A stretch of 64,000 bases of DNA from Tannerella serpentiformis (GTDB lineage Bacteria; Bacteroidota; Bacteroidia; Bacteroidales; Tannerellaceae): assembly GCF_003033925.1 (NCBI RefSeq), contig NZ_CP028365.1, positions 558,001-622,000 on the forward strand. The letters are read 5' to 3'. Below are positions 1-7,770 of this stretch, piece after piece. Position 1 is the stretch's first letter, and every line of letters starts with the position of its first letter. The translations under genes were made by a program, and so were the position numbers. The notes beneath the pieces were generated by a model. It worked only from the letters and a program-made list of their open reading frames with translations, was not told the DNA's origin and ran no database searches.

Positions 1-663
1 TCCCAAAAAGAGCGTGTAGGAGAGAAAGGAGCCGCTCCAGAAGCCGAGCACAGCCACGTTAAGCACCTGCTGCACGGTCTGATACGTGCGATTGTACACG
101 AAAAGGGGCAGGATGGCGGCCAGGAGTACGACCAAGAGCGCGGCGATCGACCCGGGCGAGAGGTCGAGCGTGTCCCAGAGCGAGGGTGCGGCGGGATGGT
201 CTGTCGCATAGGCAGCGGCGCGGCGAACGTTTCCGATCAGTGCGCGCGAGGTGAACGTGGCGCCGGAAACGACATCCACCTCCATCGTGGCCGCCTCTTC
301 CGCAGTGTGCCCGACCCAGCGCGCGGGCAGCTCATCGGTCACCGCCTCGAGGAACGAGGGCGTCTCGCTGTTCGGTAGCACCTCGAGGCGCTCAATGCGC
401 CCGTCACGCAGATGGAGTTCGATCGGCACCGGGCCGGCGTAGCCGACAAGGTCGGCCCCCAGCGCGGTGGTGTTGATCACTGTCGTGCCGTCGGACGAGG
501 TGCGTATCGTGGGCACGGTGTCCTTCGGTGCCTCCGTCGAGGTGGATTTTTTGGCCGTAAAATCGTGCCCGAAAAGTTTGCCACCGCGCAACAGGGCGAT
601 GGACATCATCATCAAAAAGCAGGTCACCAAACAAAGGAGCTGCATCCATTTTCTTCTATTCAT
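1..663 (-). CDS. FMN-binding domain membrane protein (3' end off the left edge)
   Basis: The minus-strand reading frame is open from the ATG at 661-663 to the window edge (221 codons seen). An N-terminal membrane segment (about residues 7-25) is followed by an exported domain ending in an SGAT motif (133-136). This is the signature of FMN_bind domains, in which the Thr carries covalent FMN in NqrC/RnfG/NosR-type proteins. Two more hydrophobic stretches follow (about 172-190 and 198-218), so the missing part is probably a multi-span, perhaps ferredoxin-like, region as in NosR/NapH-type proteins. Role by family: electron transfer across the inner membrane. Partner and substrate cannot be told from here. 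The domain call is firm; the exact subfamily is not. Confidence 0.75.
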   Translation of the reverse strand, partial: MNRRKWMQLLCLVTCFLMMMSIALLRGGKLFGHDFTAKKSTSTEAPKDTVPTIRTSSDGTTVINTTALGADLVGYAGPVPIELHLRDGRIERLEVLPNSETPSFLEAVTDELPARWVGHTAEEAATMEVDVVSGATFTSRALIGNVRRAAAYATDHPAAPSLWDTLDLSPGSIAALLVVLLAAILPLFVYNRTYQTVQQVLNVAVLGFWSGSFLSYTLFLG

Positions 664-824
664 TGGGTCTAAAATTCGATAGGGAAAGCGATCGATCTGC
701 CCGCCATCCTCTCGGAAAGGGCAAAAAAAGAAGGTAGGGCATCCGGGGTTTTGGAGATTCATTGCGTAAATGAAAAAAAGATATGGTCCCGGACGCCCCC
801 ACCTAAAGATATGGATTTCGGGGA

Positions 825-832
825 CAAAGATA
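825..832 (-). promoter_or_regulatory. candidate -7 box (TATCTTTG) upstream of the FMN-binding gene
   Basis: The minus strand reads TATCTTTG, a match to the Bacteroidetes -7 consensus TAnnTTTG, about 160 bp upstream of the ATG at 663. I see no good TTTG -33 element at the expected 19-21 bp spacing, so this is tentative. Confidence 0.3.
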
Positions 833-1069
833 AAGCGCTGGCGCCAATTTTTCGGCAGCGATAACTGACGAAGTTCCTCCCCTGCCACGCTGCACACCAA
901 GTAAATATGTCGACTGCCCAACCTGCCCCGCGGAGCATCTCCCCCACTCGATCGATTGCCCCAAGCATTACTTTTTTCAGCCCTACATTTTTCGGAAAGC
1001 ATCTCCCGCCACGCCGCAGATCCTGAAAATAGGCCGCCCCCGACGCCGTGGCGTTTTGGACGGAGATTC

Positions 1070-1077
1070 TACATTTG
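1070..1077 (+). promoter_or_regulatory. candidate -7 box (TACATTTG) for prfB
   Basis: TACATTTG fits TAnnTTTG and lies 56 bp before the prfB ATG. The -33 element is not convincing. Confidence 0.4.
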
Positions 1078-1133
1078 CGACCGCTTCGAACGAGGCTTTT
1101 TATTCACAGAATGAACGAACAAGATTTACGAAC

Positions 1134-2250
1134 ATGATTACGATAGACCAACTGAAGGATATGTTGGAACGCGAGCAGGCGTTGAGGAGGTTTCTTTGAC
1201 GTCGATGCGAAAACCGTTCAATTAGAGGAAGAAGAGCTGCGCACGCGCGACCCGGCCTTCTGGGAAGACGCCCAACGGGCGGAGGCGCAGATGAAAGTGG
1301 TCAAGGATCTGAAGAAATGGATTGAGCTATACCGCGCTGTCCACGATGCGACGGAGGAGCTGAGCCTGGCTTTCGAATACGTCAAGGAGGGCGTGACGAC
1401 CGAGGACGAGGTCGACGCCGCCTATGCGCGCACGAAGGAACTGGTGGAGAACCTCGAATTTCGCAACATGTTGCGCGGCGAGGCCGACGCGATGAACTGC
1501 GTGCTCAAGATTAACTCCGGCGCCGGTGGTACCGAAAGCCAAGACTGGGCTTCGATGCTTATGCGCATGTATATGCGTTGGGGCGAGGCCAATGGATACA
1601 AGGTGACCATCAGCAACCTACAAGAAGGCGACGAGGCAGGCATAAAAACCGTCACGATGAATATCGAAGGTGACTATGCTTACGGCTATCTCAAAGGGGA
1701 GAATGGCGTCCATCGCCTCGTGCGCGTCTCGCCATACAATGCGCAAGGAAAACGCATGACGTCGTTCGCCTCCGTCTTTGTCACACCGCTCGTCGACGAC
1801 ACGATCGAGGTCAACGTGGAGCAGGCGCGCATTTCTTGGGACACTTTCCGCTCCGGCGGCGCGGGAGGTCAGAACGTCAACAAGGTAGAGTCTGGTGTCC
1901 GTCTGCGCTATCAGTACAAAGACCCGTACACGGGTGCCGAGGAGGAGATCCTCATCGAAAACACCGAGACGCGCGATCAGCCGAAGAACCGCGAGAACGC
2001 CCTCCGTCAACTCCGATCCATCCTCTACGACCGCGAAATGCAGCATCGGATGGAGGAGCAAAACAAGGTGGAGGCCGGAAAAAAGAAGATCGAATGGGGG
2101 TCGCAAATCCGCAGCTACGTCTTTGACGACCGCCGCGTGAAGGATCACCGGACGAACTTCCAAACCTCCGACGTGGGCGGCGTGATGGACGGTAAGATTG
2201 ATGGATTTATTAAGGCTTACTTGATGGAGTTCGCAGCCGTAGAAAATTAG
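1134..2250 (+). CDS. prfB: Peptide chain release factor 2, with programmed +1 frameshift
   Basis: RF2 recognises UGA/UAA stop codons in the ribosome and triggers peptide release. The zero frame starts at ATG 1134 and stops after 21 codons at TGA 1197-1199. Just before it are AGGAGG (1185-1190) and then TTT CTT TGA C, the classical RF2 autoregulatory frameshift site (internal Shine-Dalgarno, CTT slip, TGA C). Reading resumes at GAC 1198 and runs to 2250, giving about 371 residues, the normal RF2 length. The catalytic GGQ is at residues 244-246. The tripeptide anticodon region reads SPY (199-201) where E. coli has SPF. Regulation is autogenous: low RF2 favours shifting. The N-terminal 52 residues are lost if the gene is called from the ATG at 1291. 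Confidence 0.97.
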
Positions 2251-2333
2251 GCGAGATCGTCTGTCAGACGTCCAAACAGGTCTACGATTCACTACTTCAA
2301 CTACCTCCGAACTACTTCTGACTCCCTATCCCA

Positions 2334-3452
2334 ATGAATGAAGCAACCCGCCCACTGCGGTTCCTGTTTATTGTCCAAGGTGAGGGGCGCGGCCACCTGA
2401 CGCAAGCGCTCTCACTCGCCGATATGTTGCGGCGCCACGGCCACGAGGTCGTGGAGGTACTGGTCGGTAAGAGTCACGGGCGCGAAGTGCCCTCCTTCTT
2501 TCGATCGAAGGTCAAAGCGCCGGTGCGCGCCTACGAAGCCCCGTCGCTGATCTATAAGAAGGATCATAAGCGTCTCGACAAGCTCCGCACAGCATTTTAC
2601 AACGGCAATCCGCGAAAGCTGCGGCAGTACGGCCAAAGCATTGAAATGATTCACCGACGGATCAAGAAGCAGCAGCCGGACGTGGTGGTGAACTTTTACG
2701 AGATGCTCCCCGCCCTGGCGCAGCTGCGCTTCCGCATAGACATCCCCTTTGTCAACATCGCCCACCAATACCTGCTGCGCCACCCCGATTATCGGCATGG
2801 CACGGGCGACGCACAGAGCCTCCTCGTCCTGCGTCTGCACACGCTGCTGACGGGTATCGGCGCTACGAAGCTCCTGGCCCTATCCTTCTATCCGATGAAG
2901 TCATGCGTCAGGGAACGCATCGTGGTCGTGCCGCCGCTCCTCAGGCGTGAGGTGCTCGACCTGCAAGCCACGGAAGGGGATTACATCCTCGGCTATATGC
3001 TCAATCAGGGCTTTGAGAACGAAGTGCGCCGCTGGCACGACGCCCACCCGGACGTCCGCCTGCATTTCTTCTGGGACAAGCGTGACGCTCCGGCGGAACT
3101 CCGGGTGGACGACACGCTGACGCTTCACCGCATCGACGATGAGCAATTCCTCCATTACATGGCTGGCTGCCGCGGTTACATCACCACGGCCGGATTCGAG
3201 TCGGTCTGCGAAGCGCTCTATCTGAATAAGCCCGTGATGCTCATCCCCGCGCACCTGGAACAAGAGATCAATGCCGCCGACGCCTCGTCGATCCCCGGCG
3301 CCGCCACGACGGGTGACTCGTTCGACCTCTCGCGGCTGCTGAACTTCATGCAGACTCCGCGCACGTTTGATCACGACACCTTCCGCCGCTGGCTGCTCTC
3401 GGCCGAAGAGACTTTCGTCCGCGAACTGACGTCCGTGGTCGATCGGGAGTAG
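2334..3452 (+). CDS. MurG/MJ1255-like glycosyltransferase family protein
   Basis: A 372-residue cytosolic protein beginning with a Rossmann-type nucleotide-sugar fold, with a Gly-rich loop GEGRGH at about residues 17-22 like MurG-type transferases. The C-terminal half holds a second Rossmann domain with a Gly-containing segment (TTAGFESVCEAL, about 283-294) and an acidic helix that usually binds the donor nucleotide. It matches the conserved family sometimes annotated 'glycosyltransferase family protein' in Bacteroidetes. Donor and acceptor are unknown. It sits 83 bp after prfB on the same strand and converges on pldA. Confidence 0.7.
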   Translation: MNEATRPLRFLFIVQGEGRGHLTQALSLADMLRRHGHEVVEVLVGKSHGREVPSFFRSKVKAPVRAYEAPSLIYKKDHKRLDKLRTAFYNGNPRKLRQYGQSIEMIHRRIKKQQPDVVVNFYEMLPALAQLRFRIDIPFVNIAHQYLLRHPDYRHGTGDAQSLLVLRLHTLLTGIGATKLLALSFYPMKSCVRERIVVVPPLLRREVLDLQATEGDYILGYMLNQGFENEVRRWHDAHPDVRLHFFWDKRDAPAELRVDDTLTLHRIDDEQFLHYMAGCRGYITTAGFESVCEALYLNKPVMLIPAHLEQEINAADASSIPGAATTGDSFDLSRLLNFMQTPRTFDHDTFRRWLLSAEETFVRELTSVVDRE

Positions 3453-3519
3453 CGCGTGGAGAGCGGCGCGTTGAGGGGTAGATGACTCTTCGCCCAGCCC
3501 TAAGCGCCATCCTCCGGCC

Positions 3520-4419
3520 TCAGTAAATGGAGAAGCCTTCGGGCTTGATCACCATCCCTAGGCGGAGGACACTCTTGAAACGGTCGTAGTCGAGGAGGTT
3601 TTCGCCGTAGCCGTTGTAGTACTGGAAGAAGAGGTACTGATTGGCGTGACGGCTGATCTTGAGGCTAAGCTCCCATTGGGTGTTGAAGCTGAAGGAGTGC
3701 GCCCGCCAAGTGGCCAGCATGCCTGCCTGCACACGCCGATTGTCCGTGCGATAGAGCAGTCCCATCTGTGCCAAACCCGAGTAGCGGAGGATGTTGCGAT
3801 TGTTCTCGCCGTCCACGATGGGGATCCAGGCCTTGAGCTGCATTTCCATGTGGCGATTGAGGAGGAGGGTGCTGCTGAGCGAGACTTTGTTCCAACTGCG
3901 TGACGCGGGGCCGTCCTTGCCGTTCGACTCATGCTCCAACATGAAGAGGGCGTGACCGATATACTTGTTGTGGTAGACGATGAGGTGGCCCAAGCCTACG
4001 CCGGGATTGAAGTTCAGATCTCGCATCGGGAGCGACTCCTCTAAGACGTTCCAGATCGTCTTCTGCGTGAATTGCAGGAAGAGATACGTGTCGAAAGGCA
4101 GGCGACTCTTGGTCAGGCGATGGATGATGCTGATCTGAAACTTCACGTTGGCGTTGTCGCGGCGGACAGGCCCGCCAATCGGAATGCCGCCGATGAAGTA
4201 GTTGTCGCGGAAGATGCCGAAGTATGGCCCGCTCTCGATGACCGCCCGCACGCTGTCGGCATTGTAGTCCGGGCGTGCATCCTCGATGCGGCGCAGGAGC
4301 TCCGTGCGGAGGCTGTCGCCACGCATGCGGCCACGCTTGAAGGCCGACACGTCTTGTTGCGCATGCGTGGCCGTCGGCAGGGCCAGAAGCAAAAGGGATA
4401 AGAGATAAACGTAATTCAT
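3520..4419 (-). CDS. pldA: Outer-membrane phospholipase A (OMPLA/PldA)
   Basis: A 299-residue beta-barrel lipase. I chose the ATG at 4417-4419 because it begins a clean signal peptide (hydrophobic core LLSLLLLALP, cleavage near ATHAQ); the frame is open further upstream but without a signal. The catalytic triad pattern is explicit: His163 and Ser165 in HESNG and Asn177 in SRSWN. The His-Ser and His-Asn spacings (2 and 14) equal those of E. coli OMPLA (142/144/156). The enzyme hydrolyses phospholipids in the outer leaflet and is activated by dimerisation and calcium in known members. It is divergent from the gene at 4569. Confidence 0.93.
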   Translation of the reverse strand: MNYVYLLSLLLLALPTATHAQQDVSAFKRGRMRGDSLRTELLRRIEDARPDYNADSVRAVIESGPYFGIFRDNYFIGGIPIGGPVRRDNANVKFQISIIHRLTKSRLPFDTYLFLQFTQKTIWNVLEESLPMRDLNFNPGVGLGHLIVYHNKYIGHALFMLEHESNGKDGPASRSWNKVSLSSTLLLNRHMEMQLKAWIPIVDGENNRNILRYSGLAQMGLLYRTDNRRVQAGMLATWRAHSFSFNTQWELSLKISRHANQYLFFQYYNGYGENLLDYDRFKSVLRLGMVIKPEGFSIY

Positions 4420-4568
4420 AAACAGGGGGCGTGATTTTACAGGTGGCAAACGTAGCCACGATGCCCCCACAGCGAGCGTGGGCAGCCACCGGAGGCCCAC
4501 AAAAAGCGCCTTCAGGGGGTTCACCCGAAAGCGCAAGTTTCACCTATTCAAAATATAGATACATAGTC

Positions 4569-5861
4569 ATGGCGAAAAAGAAAAAAGCGGCTGCTACCCA
4601 AGCCCGAAAAGAAGAAGAGGCACGACGATACAACGTCTACAAGAAACGCGTCTTCAACCTGCTCCGCGAGCTGGGGTATAGTGAAGCCATACAGTACATC
4701 GACCGTTCCATGTTGCGCGTCCTCTACTCCGCTCGACCGACGCTGCTCCGCATCAACGCCGCGGATATGACCATCTTCAACAAGGAAGACTTGGACATCA
4801 TCAAGAGCGAGTTCTACTACTACATGGACTTCGACAAGATGCCCTTCACCCTGCGCGAAGGCGAGAAACGCACCATCTCGGCCCTCGACTTCTACGACAT
4901 TTGGATGCCCCTCTCGCTCTACCTCCTGCGCGAGCCCAAGTATCCGGAGGACAAGATCTACGCCCGCATTGTAGACATCATCGAGGCGGGCGGATTCTCC
5001 ATGCGCGGCATCAACAACCCCTACGAGTTCTCGGCCGAGTTCGACCGCGTGCTGGTGCGCATGGAGTATCAGTACACCAGCACCCTGATGACCTACATCT
5101 TCCAGCTCTCCAACCCCTGCATGCACCTCCTGTGGTTCAAGAAGCGCAACTTCGAAATGTTGCGTAACCGCGTCGGACGCACGGTCGACTTCTCCTCCTG
5201 CAAGCCGCAATCCATCTGGGGCACCGACCGCAAGGGCGAGCGACGGCTACTCTTCCGCGTCGGCTTTCCGGACATCCTCAACGACGGCCTCCGCTGGCTC
5301 TCGGCCTGCATCCCCCACAACCCCTACATCCCCGAGCTGGACCCCGACCGCCCCTACGACGTCTACATCCAGGAGCACGCCATCAAGCGCATGTTCGAGC
5401 GCGTCGACGGCCTCTCGCCCAACGTGGTCAATACGTACATGAACTTCTGCTTCACCTCCTTCGACGTGGATTGGTACAAGGGTTCGCTGCTGATCTCCTT
5501 CAGCGTCTTCAGCTTCCGGGTGGGGTATTTCTTTGCCGACTTCACGCGCGACCGTAAGATCGTCATCCGCACCTTCTACTTCATCACCTACGACCACACG
5601 CCCGAGGGAGAGATACTCTCCAGCTACGCCGGCCTCAAGGCCCTCGACAAGCGTTACCTCTGCATCGACCGCCTCAGCACCTTCTTTGCCTCCAAGATCG
5701 ACCAGCGTTCGCGTCTGGCGAGTCTCTTCCGCGAGGCCGGCTGTGAGCACCTGCTCCGCCTCAACGAGATGCGCGAGTTGGCCGACCGCGAAGAGAAGCT
5801 GACCAGCATCTCCAACGAGTTCATCGAGAAATACCTCTCCTCACTCGACGACGACGTCTGA
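4569..5861 (+). CDS. Conserved hypothetical protein, 430 residues
   Basis: The start is the ATG at 4569, giving a very basic N-terminus (MAKKKKAAATQARK); the frame extends upstream to 4431 but that stretch overlaps the pldA promoter region. The protein is rich in aromatic and charged residues, with no signal peptide or transmembrane segment. I do not recognise the family. A block around residues 275-300 (HAIKRMFERVDGL) is helical and His/Arg-rich. Codon use is that of its neighbours, so it is a resident gene. It diverges from pldA and ends 77 bp before a 41-bp repeat array. Confidence 0.75.
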   Translation: MAKKKKAAATQARKEEEARRYNVYKKRVFNLLRELGYSEAIQYIDRSMLRVLYSARPTLLRINAADMTIFNKEDLDIIKSEFYYYMDFDKMPFTLREGEKRTISALDFYDIWMPLSLYLLREPKYPEDKIYARIVDIIEAGGFSMRGINNPYEFSAEFDRVLVRMEYQYTSTLMTYIFQLSNPCMHLLWFKKRNFEMLRNRVGRTVDFSSCKPQSIWGTDRKGERRLLFRVGFPDILNDGLRWLSACIPHNPYIPELDPDRPYDVYIQEHAIKRMFERVDGLSPNVVNTYMNFCFTSFDVDWYKGSLLISFSVFSFRVGYFFADFTRDRKIVIRTFYFITYDHTPEGEILSSYAGLKALDKRYLCIDRLSTFFASKIDQRSRLASLFREAGCEHLLRLNEMRELADREEKLTSISNEFIEKYLSSLDDDV

Positions 5862-5937
5862 CCGCAAGCGAAAACGTGGGGGGGGGCTCACACGCCCCCT
5901 TTCCCGAATCTTTCTACTTTCGCCCCCGCTGCGGGGC

Positions 5938-6268
5938 GGAGGTCCATTTCGGGCAACTTTGGCGAAAGTGATCCGGGGCGAGGTCCATTTCAGGCAACTT
6001 TGGCGAAAGCGATCCGGGGCGAGGTCCATTTCGGGCAACTTTGGCGAAAGTGATCCGGGGCGAGGTCCATTTCGGGCAGCTTTGGCGAAAGTGATCCGGG
6101 GCGAGGTCCATTTCGGGCAGCTTTGGCGAAAGCGACCCGGGGCGAGGTCCATTTCGGGTAGCTTTGGCGAAAGTGACCCGGGGCGAGGTCCATTTGGGGT
6201 AGCTTTGGCGAAAGTGACCCGGGGCGAGGTCCATTTCGGGCAACTTTGGCGAAAGCAACCCGGGGCGC
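5938..6268 (+). repeat. Tandem array A: eight 41-bp units upstream of a DUF6261 gene
   Basis: The motif GGTCCATTTC recurs at 5941, 5982, 6023, 6064, 6105, 6146, 6187 and 6228, exactly 41 bp apart. Each unit can fold on itself: CGGG and CCCG/TCCG flank an inner ACTTT-GGCG-AAAGT hairpin. There are no unique spacers, so it is not CRISPR. Because 41 is not a multiple of 3, the open frames through it are artefacts. About 20 bp beyond the array is a perfect dyad, ACTATGC-A-GCATAGT (6288-6302). The array plus about 75 bp of right flank recurs at 38.9-39.34 kb. Confidence 0.95.
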
Positions 6269-6339
6269 AACAGAAATAGAGCCCCCCACTATGCAGCATA
6301 GTAGTACACGACATAAACGCGAACTAAAAAGTACACACA

Positions 6340-7272
6340 ATGAAAAAGACAGTAGAGATCAGGAAGCCGGGAATGAGCAAATTGGACAATTCCCTGCATG
6401 TGCAATTTCACAGCTTAGCCTATGGCCTGGTTAAGGGTGCCGACATCACCAAACTGGGCATCCCGAACGAGCTGATGGTCGAGTGGGACGGCAATAAGAG
6501 TATCGAGACGGACATCACCAAGGTCTCGCAAATAAGCGCTGAGACAAGGTTGATGCAGGAGAAAGATGGGGAACGCGATGGGCTGTTGACTTACATCATG
6601 GGCACCATTCGCAATGCCCAGTTCCTGCCTGATAAGGACATCGTAGAGGCTGCGATTCGTATTGCGGCAGTAGTCAAACCGTACAACGGGATGCAGAACG
6701 AAGGCTTCGATCGTGAAACGGCGGACATCAGGGGGCTGGTGGCCGACCTGAAAAAGACGGAGAACGCAGCAGATATAGCCAAGCTCGGACTCACGCCGAT
6801 GCTCACAAAACTGGAAACGACGAACCAAGAGTTCGACGACTTATACACGAAGCGCATGACGTCTGACACGGGTGCGAAACTTCCACTTTCCAGCAAGATC
6901 CGCCCCGAAACAGATGCCATCTACGACCGCGTAATCCTCATCCTACAGTGGAACTATCTCAATGGTGCTACGCCGATCGACCCCGAGGTTATCGCTACGT
7001 TGGCTGAGAACCTTTGCAAGCTGGCCGATCGTATCGATGCCGATTATAATCGGAGCCTTGCTCAGAAGAAGGCTGCTGCAAAGAAGAAGCCCAAGGAACC
7101 TAAGCAACCGAAAGAGCCTAAGCAACCCAAGGACCCCAAGACGCCCGATCAGCCGAAGGATCCGAAGCAGCCGGAGACGCCTCAGCCACCGAAACCGGAT
7201 GGCGAGAAACCGAAGGATCCGAAGAAACCGGGTGGCGACGGTAATCCTGACATCACGTTGCCGGAGGAATAG
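6340..7272 (+). CDS. DUF6261-like protein with Lys/Pro-rich tail
   Basis: A 310-residue protein, mostly helical. The first 240 residues match the two other DUF6261-like proteins in this window (21309-22271 and 31908-32645); shared landmarks are QFHxLxYGLVK near the N-terminus, an ERDGLL block and an IRGL block. Residues about 250-310 are a low-complexity tail of KEPKQPKDPKTP-type repeats ending GNPDITLPEE. That tail is nearly the same, also at DNA level, in the 21309-22271 gene. No signal peptide. Function unknown; the family name is from memory. It sits between array A and a terminator. Confidence 0.7.
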   Translation: MKKTVEIRKPGMSKLDNSLHVQFHSLAYGLVKGADITKLGIPNELMVEWDGNKSIETDITKVSQISAETRLMQEKDGERDGLLTYIMGTIRNAQFLPDKDIVEAAIRIAAVVKPYNGMQNEGFDRETADIRGLVADLKKTENAADIAKLGLTPMLTKLETTNQEFDDLYTKRMTSDTGAKLPLSSKIRPETDAIYDRVILILQWNYLNGATPIDPEVIATLAENLCKLADRIDADYNRSLAQKKAAAKKKPKEPKQPKEPKQPKDPKTPDQPKDPKQPETPQPPKPDGEKPKDPKKPGGDGNPDITLPEE

Positions 7273-7320
7273 GGTACCCGGTTGTAGGGGCGAATTGCAT
7301 TCGCCCCACAGGTACCCGGA
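7266..7320. repeat. REP-like palindromic element
   Basis: GGGGCGAATTGCATTCGCCCC is an interrupted palindrome bounded by ACCCGG/GTACCCGG. The same words (GGTACC or CGGGTAC, GCGAATgCaATtCGCC, CCCCTACA) recur at 7366-7487, 21114-21305 and in the phage region, so this is a dispersed family. Confidence 0.7.
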
Positions 7321-7326
7321 ATGATT

Positions 7327-7363
7327 AAAGGGCATCCCCAAACAGATGGGGGTGCCCTTTTTT
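7327..7363 (+). terminator. Rho-independent terminator after the DUF6261 gene
   Basis: GGGCATCCCC and GGGGGTGCCC pair (one G-T) around a short loop and are followed by a T run. It isolates the DUF6261 gene from the riboswitch operon. Confidence 0.85.
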
Positions 7364-7365
7364 GT

Positions 7366-7487
7366 ACCCGGTTGGCATGGATCGTTCGGCCCCGTTGGGA
7401 CCGTTCGGTGGGGCGTATGCAATACGCCCCTACATGGGTACACGCCATTCATGTACCAGGCAAACTTGGCTGGCATCCCTGATGCCT
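7366..7487. repeat. REP-like elements between DUF6261 gene and riboswitch
   Basis: This holds GTACCCGGTTGGCATGG, GCGTATGCAATACGCCCC, and CAAACTTGGCTGGCATCCC near its end. All are variants of words found at 21114-21305, where they occur in the mirror position on the other side of the metal-uptake genes. Confidence 0.65.
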
Positions 7488-7508
7488 TTCTACTTTGCTT
7501 TCTGATTC

Positions 7509-7516
7509 TATTTTTG
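7509..7516 (+). promoter_or_regulatory. candidate -7 box (TATTTTTG) for the riboswitch transcript
   Basis: TATTTTTG fits TAnnTTTG. It would place the transcript start at about 7523, right where the riboswitch fold begins. No clear -33 box. Confidence 0.45.
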
Positions 7517-7524
7517 CCGCCGTT

Positions 7525-7722
7525 TTCGGTGACGCATCGTAGGCCGTCCGGCCCACGGCGTAAAAAGGGAATCCAGTGAAAGACTGGAACAGTGCCCGCT
7601 ACTGTAACACCCCGCCTATCGAACAAAGGAGAGCACCCGCAAGACGTGCCACTGCCGCCCCCGGAGCGGCGGGAAGGCCCACAGCCCCCCTTCAGGGTGA
7701 AGTCAGGAAACCTGCCGGAAAC
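7525..7722 (+). promoter_or_regulatory. Cobalamin riboswitch
   Basis: The class signatures are all present in order: AAAAGGGAATCCAGTG, AAAGACTGGAAC, GTGCCCGCTACTGTAAC, then the B12 box AGTCAGGAAACCTGCC at about 7701-7716. It lies directly upstream of the TonB receptor gene at 7771. Adenosyl- or other cobalamin binding normally shuts off expression. Downstream, 7733-7756 can form a hairpin that may be the expression platform. Confidence 0.96.
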
Positions 7723-7732
7723 AACACGTATA

Positions 7733-7756
7733 CCGCCCCTCGGGGTCAAGGGGCGG
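7733..7756 (+). promoter_or_regulatory. Candidate riboswitch expression-platform hairpin
   Basis: CCGCCCCT (7733-7740) pairs perfectly with AGGGGCGG (7749-7756) across an 8-nt loop. The 3' arm runs into GGAGG (7755-7759), 11 bp before the ATG. There is no T run, so translation-level control is more likely than termination. Inference from sequence only. Confidence 0.5.
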
Positions 7757-7770
7757 AGGTTACAAAAGGG

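Larger units (their letters stand above)
664..1133. other. 470-bp divergent intergenic region
   Basis: This lies between the divergent FMN-binding gene and prfB. Apart from the candidate promoter boxes at 825-832 (minus) and 1070-1077 (plus) I see no gene, RNA or repeat. The short open frames here have poor composition and no family signal. Confidence 0.5.

Noticed and set aside
759-968. Minus-strand gene of 69 codons
   Set aside because: Mixed low-complexity composition, no homologue I know, lies across candidate promoter sequence.
5938-6268. CRISPR array
   Set aside because: Units abut directly with no unique spacers, and there are no cas genes.
5938-6340. Open frames through array A (and arrays B, C, D) as repeat proteins
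   Set aside because: They are open in several frames on both strands because the unit lacks stops and 41 is not divisible by 3; each frame repeats only after three units. No start or signal context.
7576-7770. N-terminal extension of the riboswitch-controlled receptor
   Set aside because: It is translated riboswitch RNA; the signal peptide begins only after ATG 7771.
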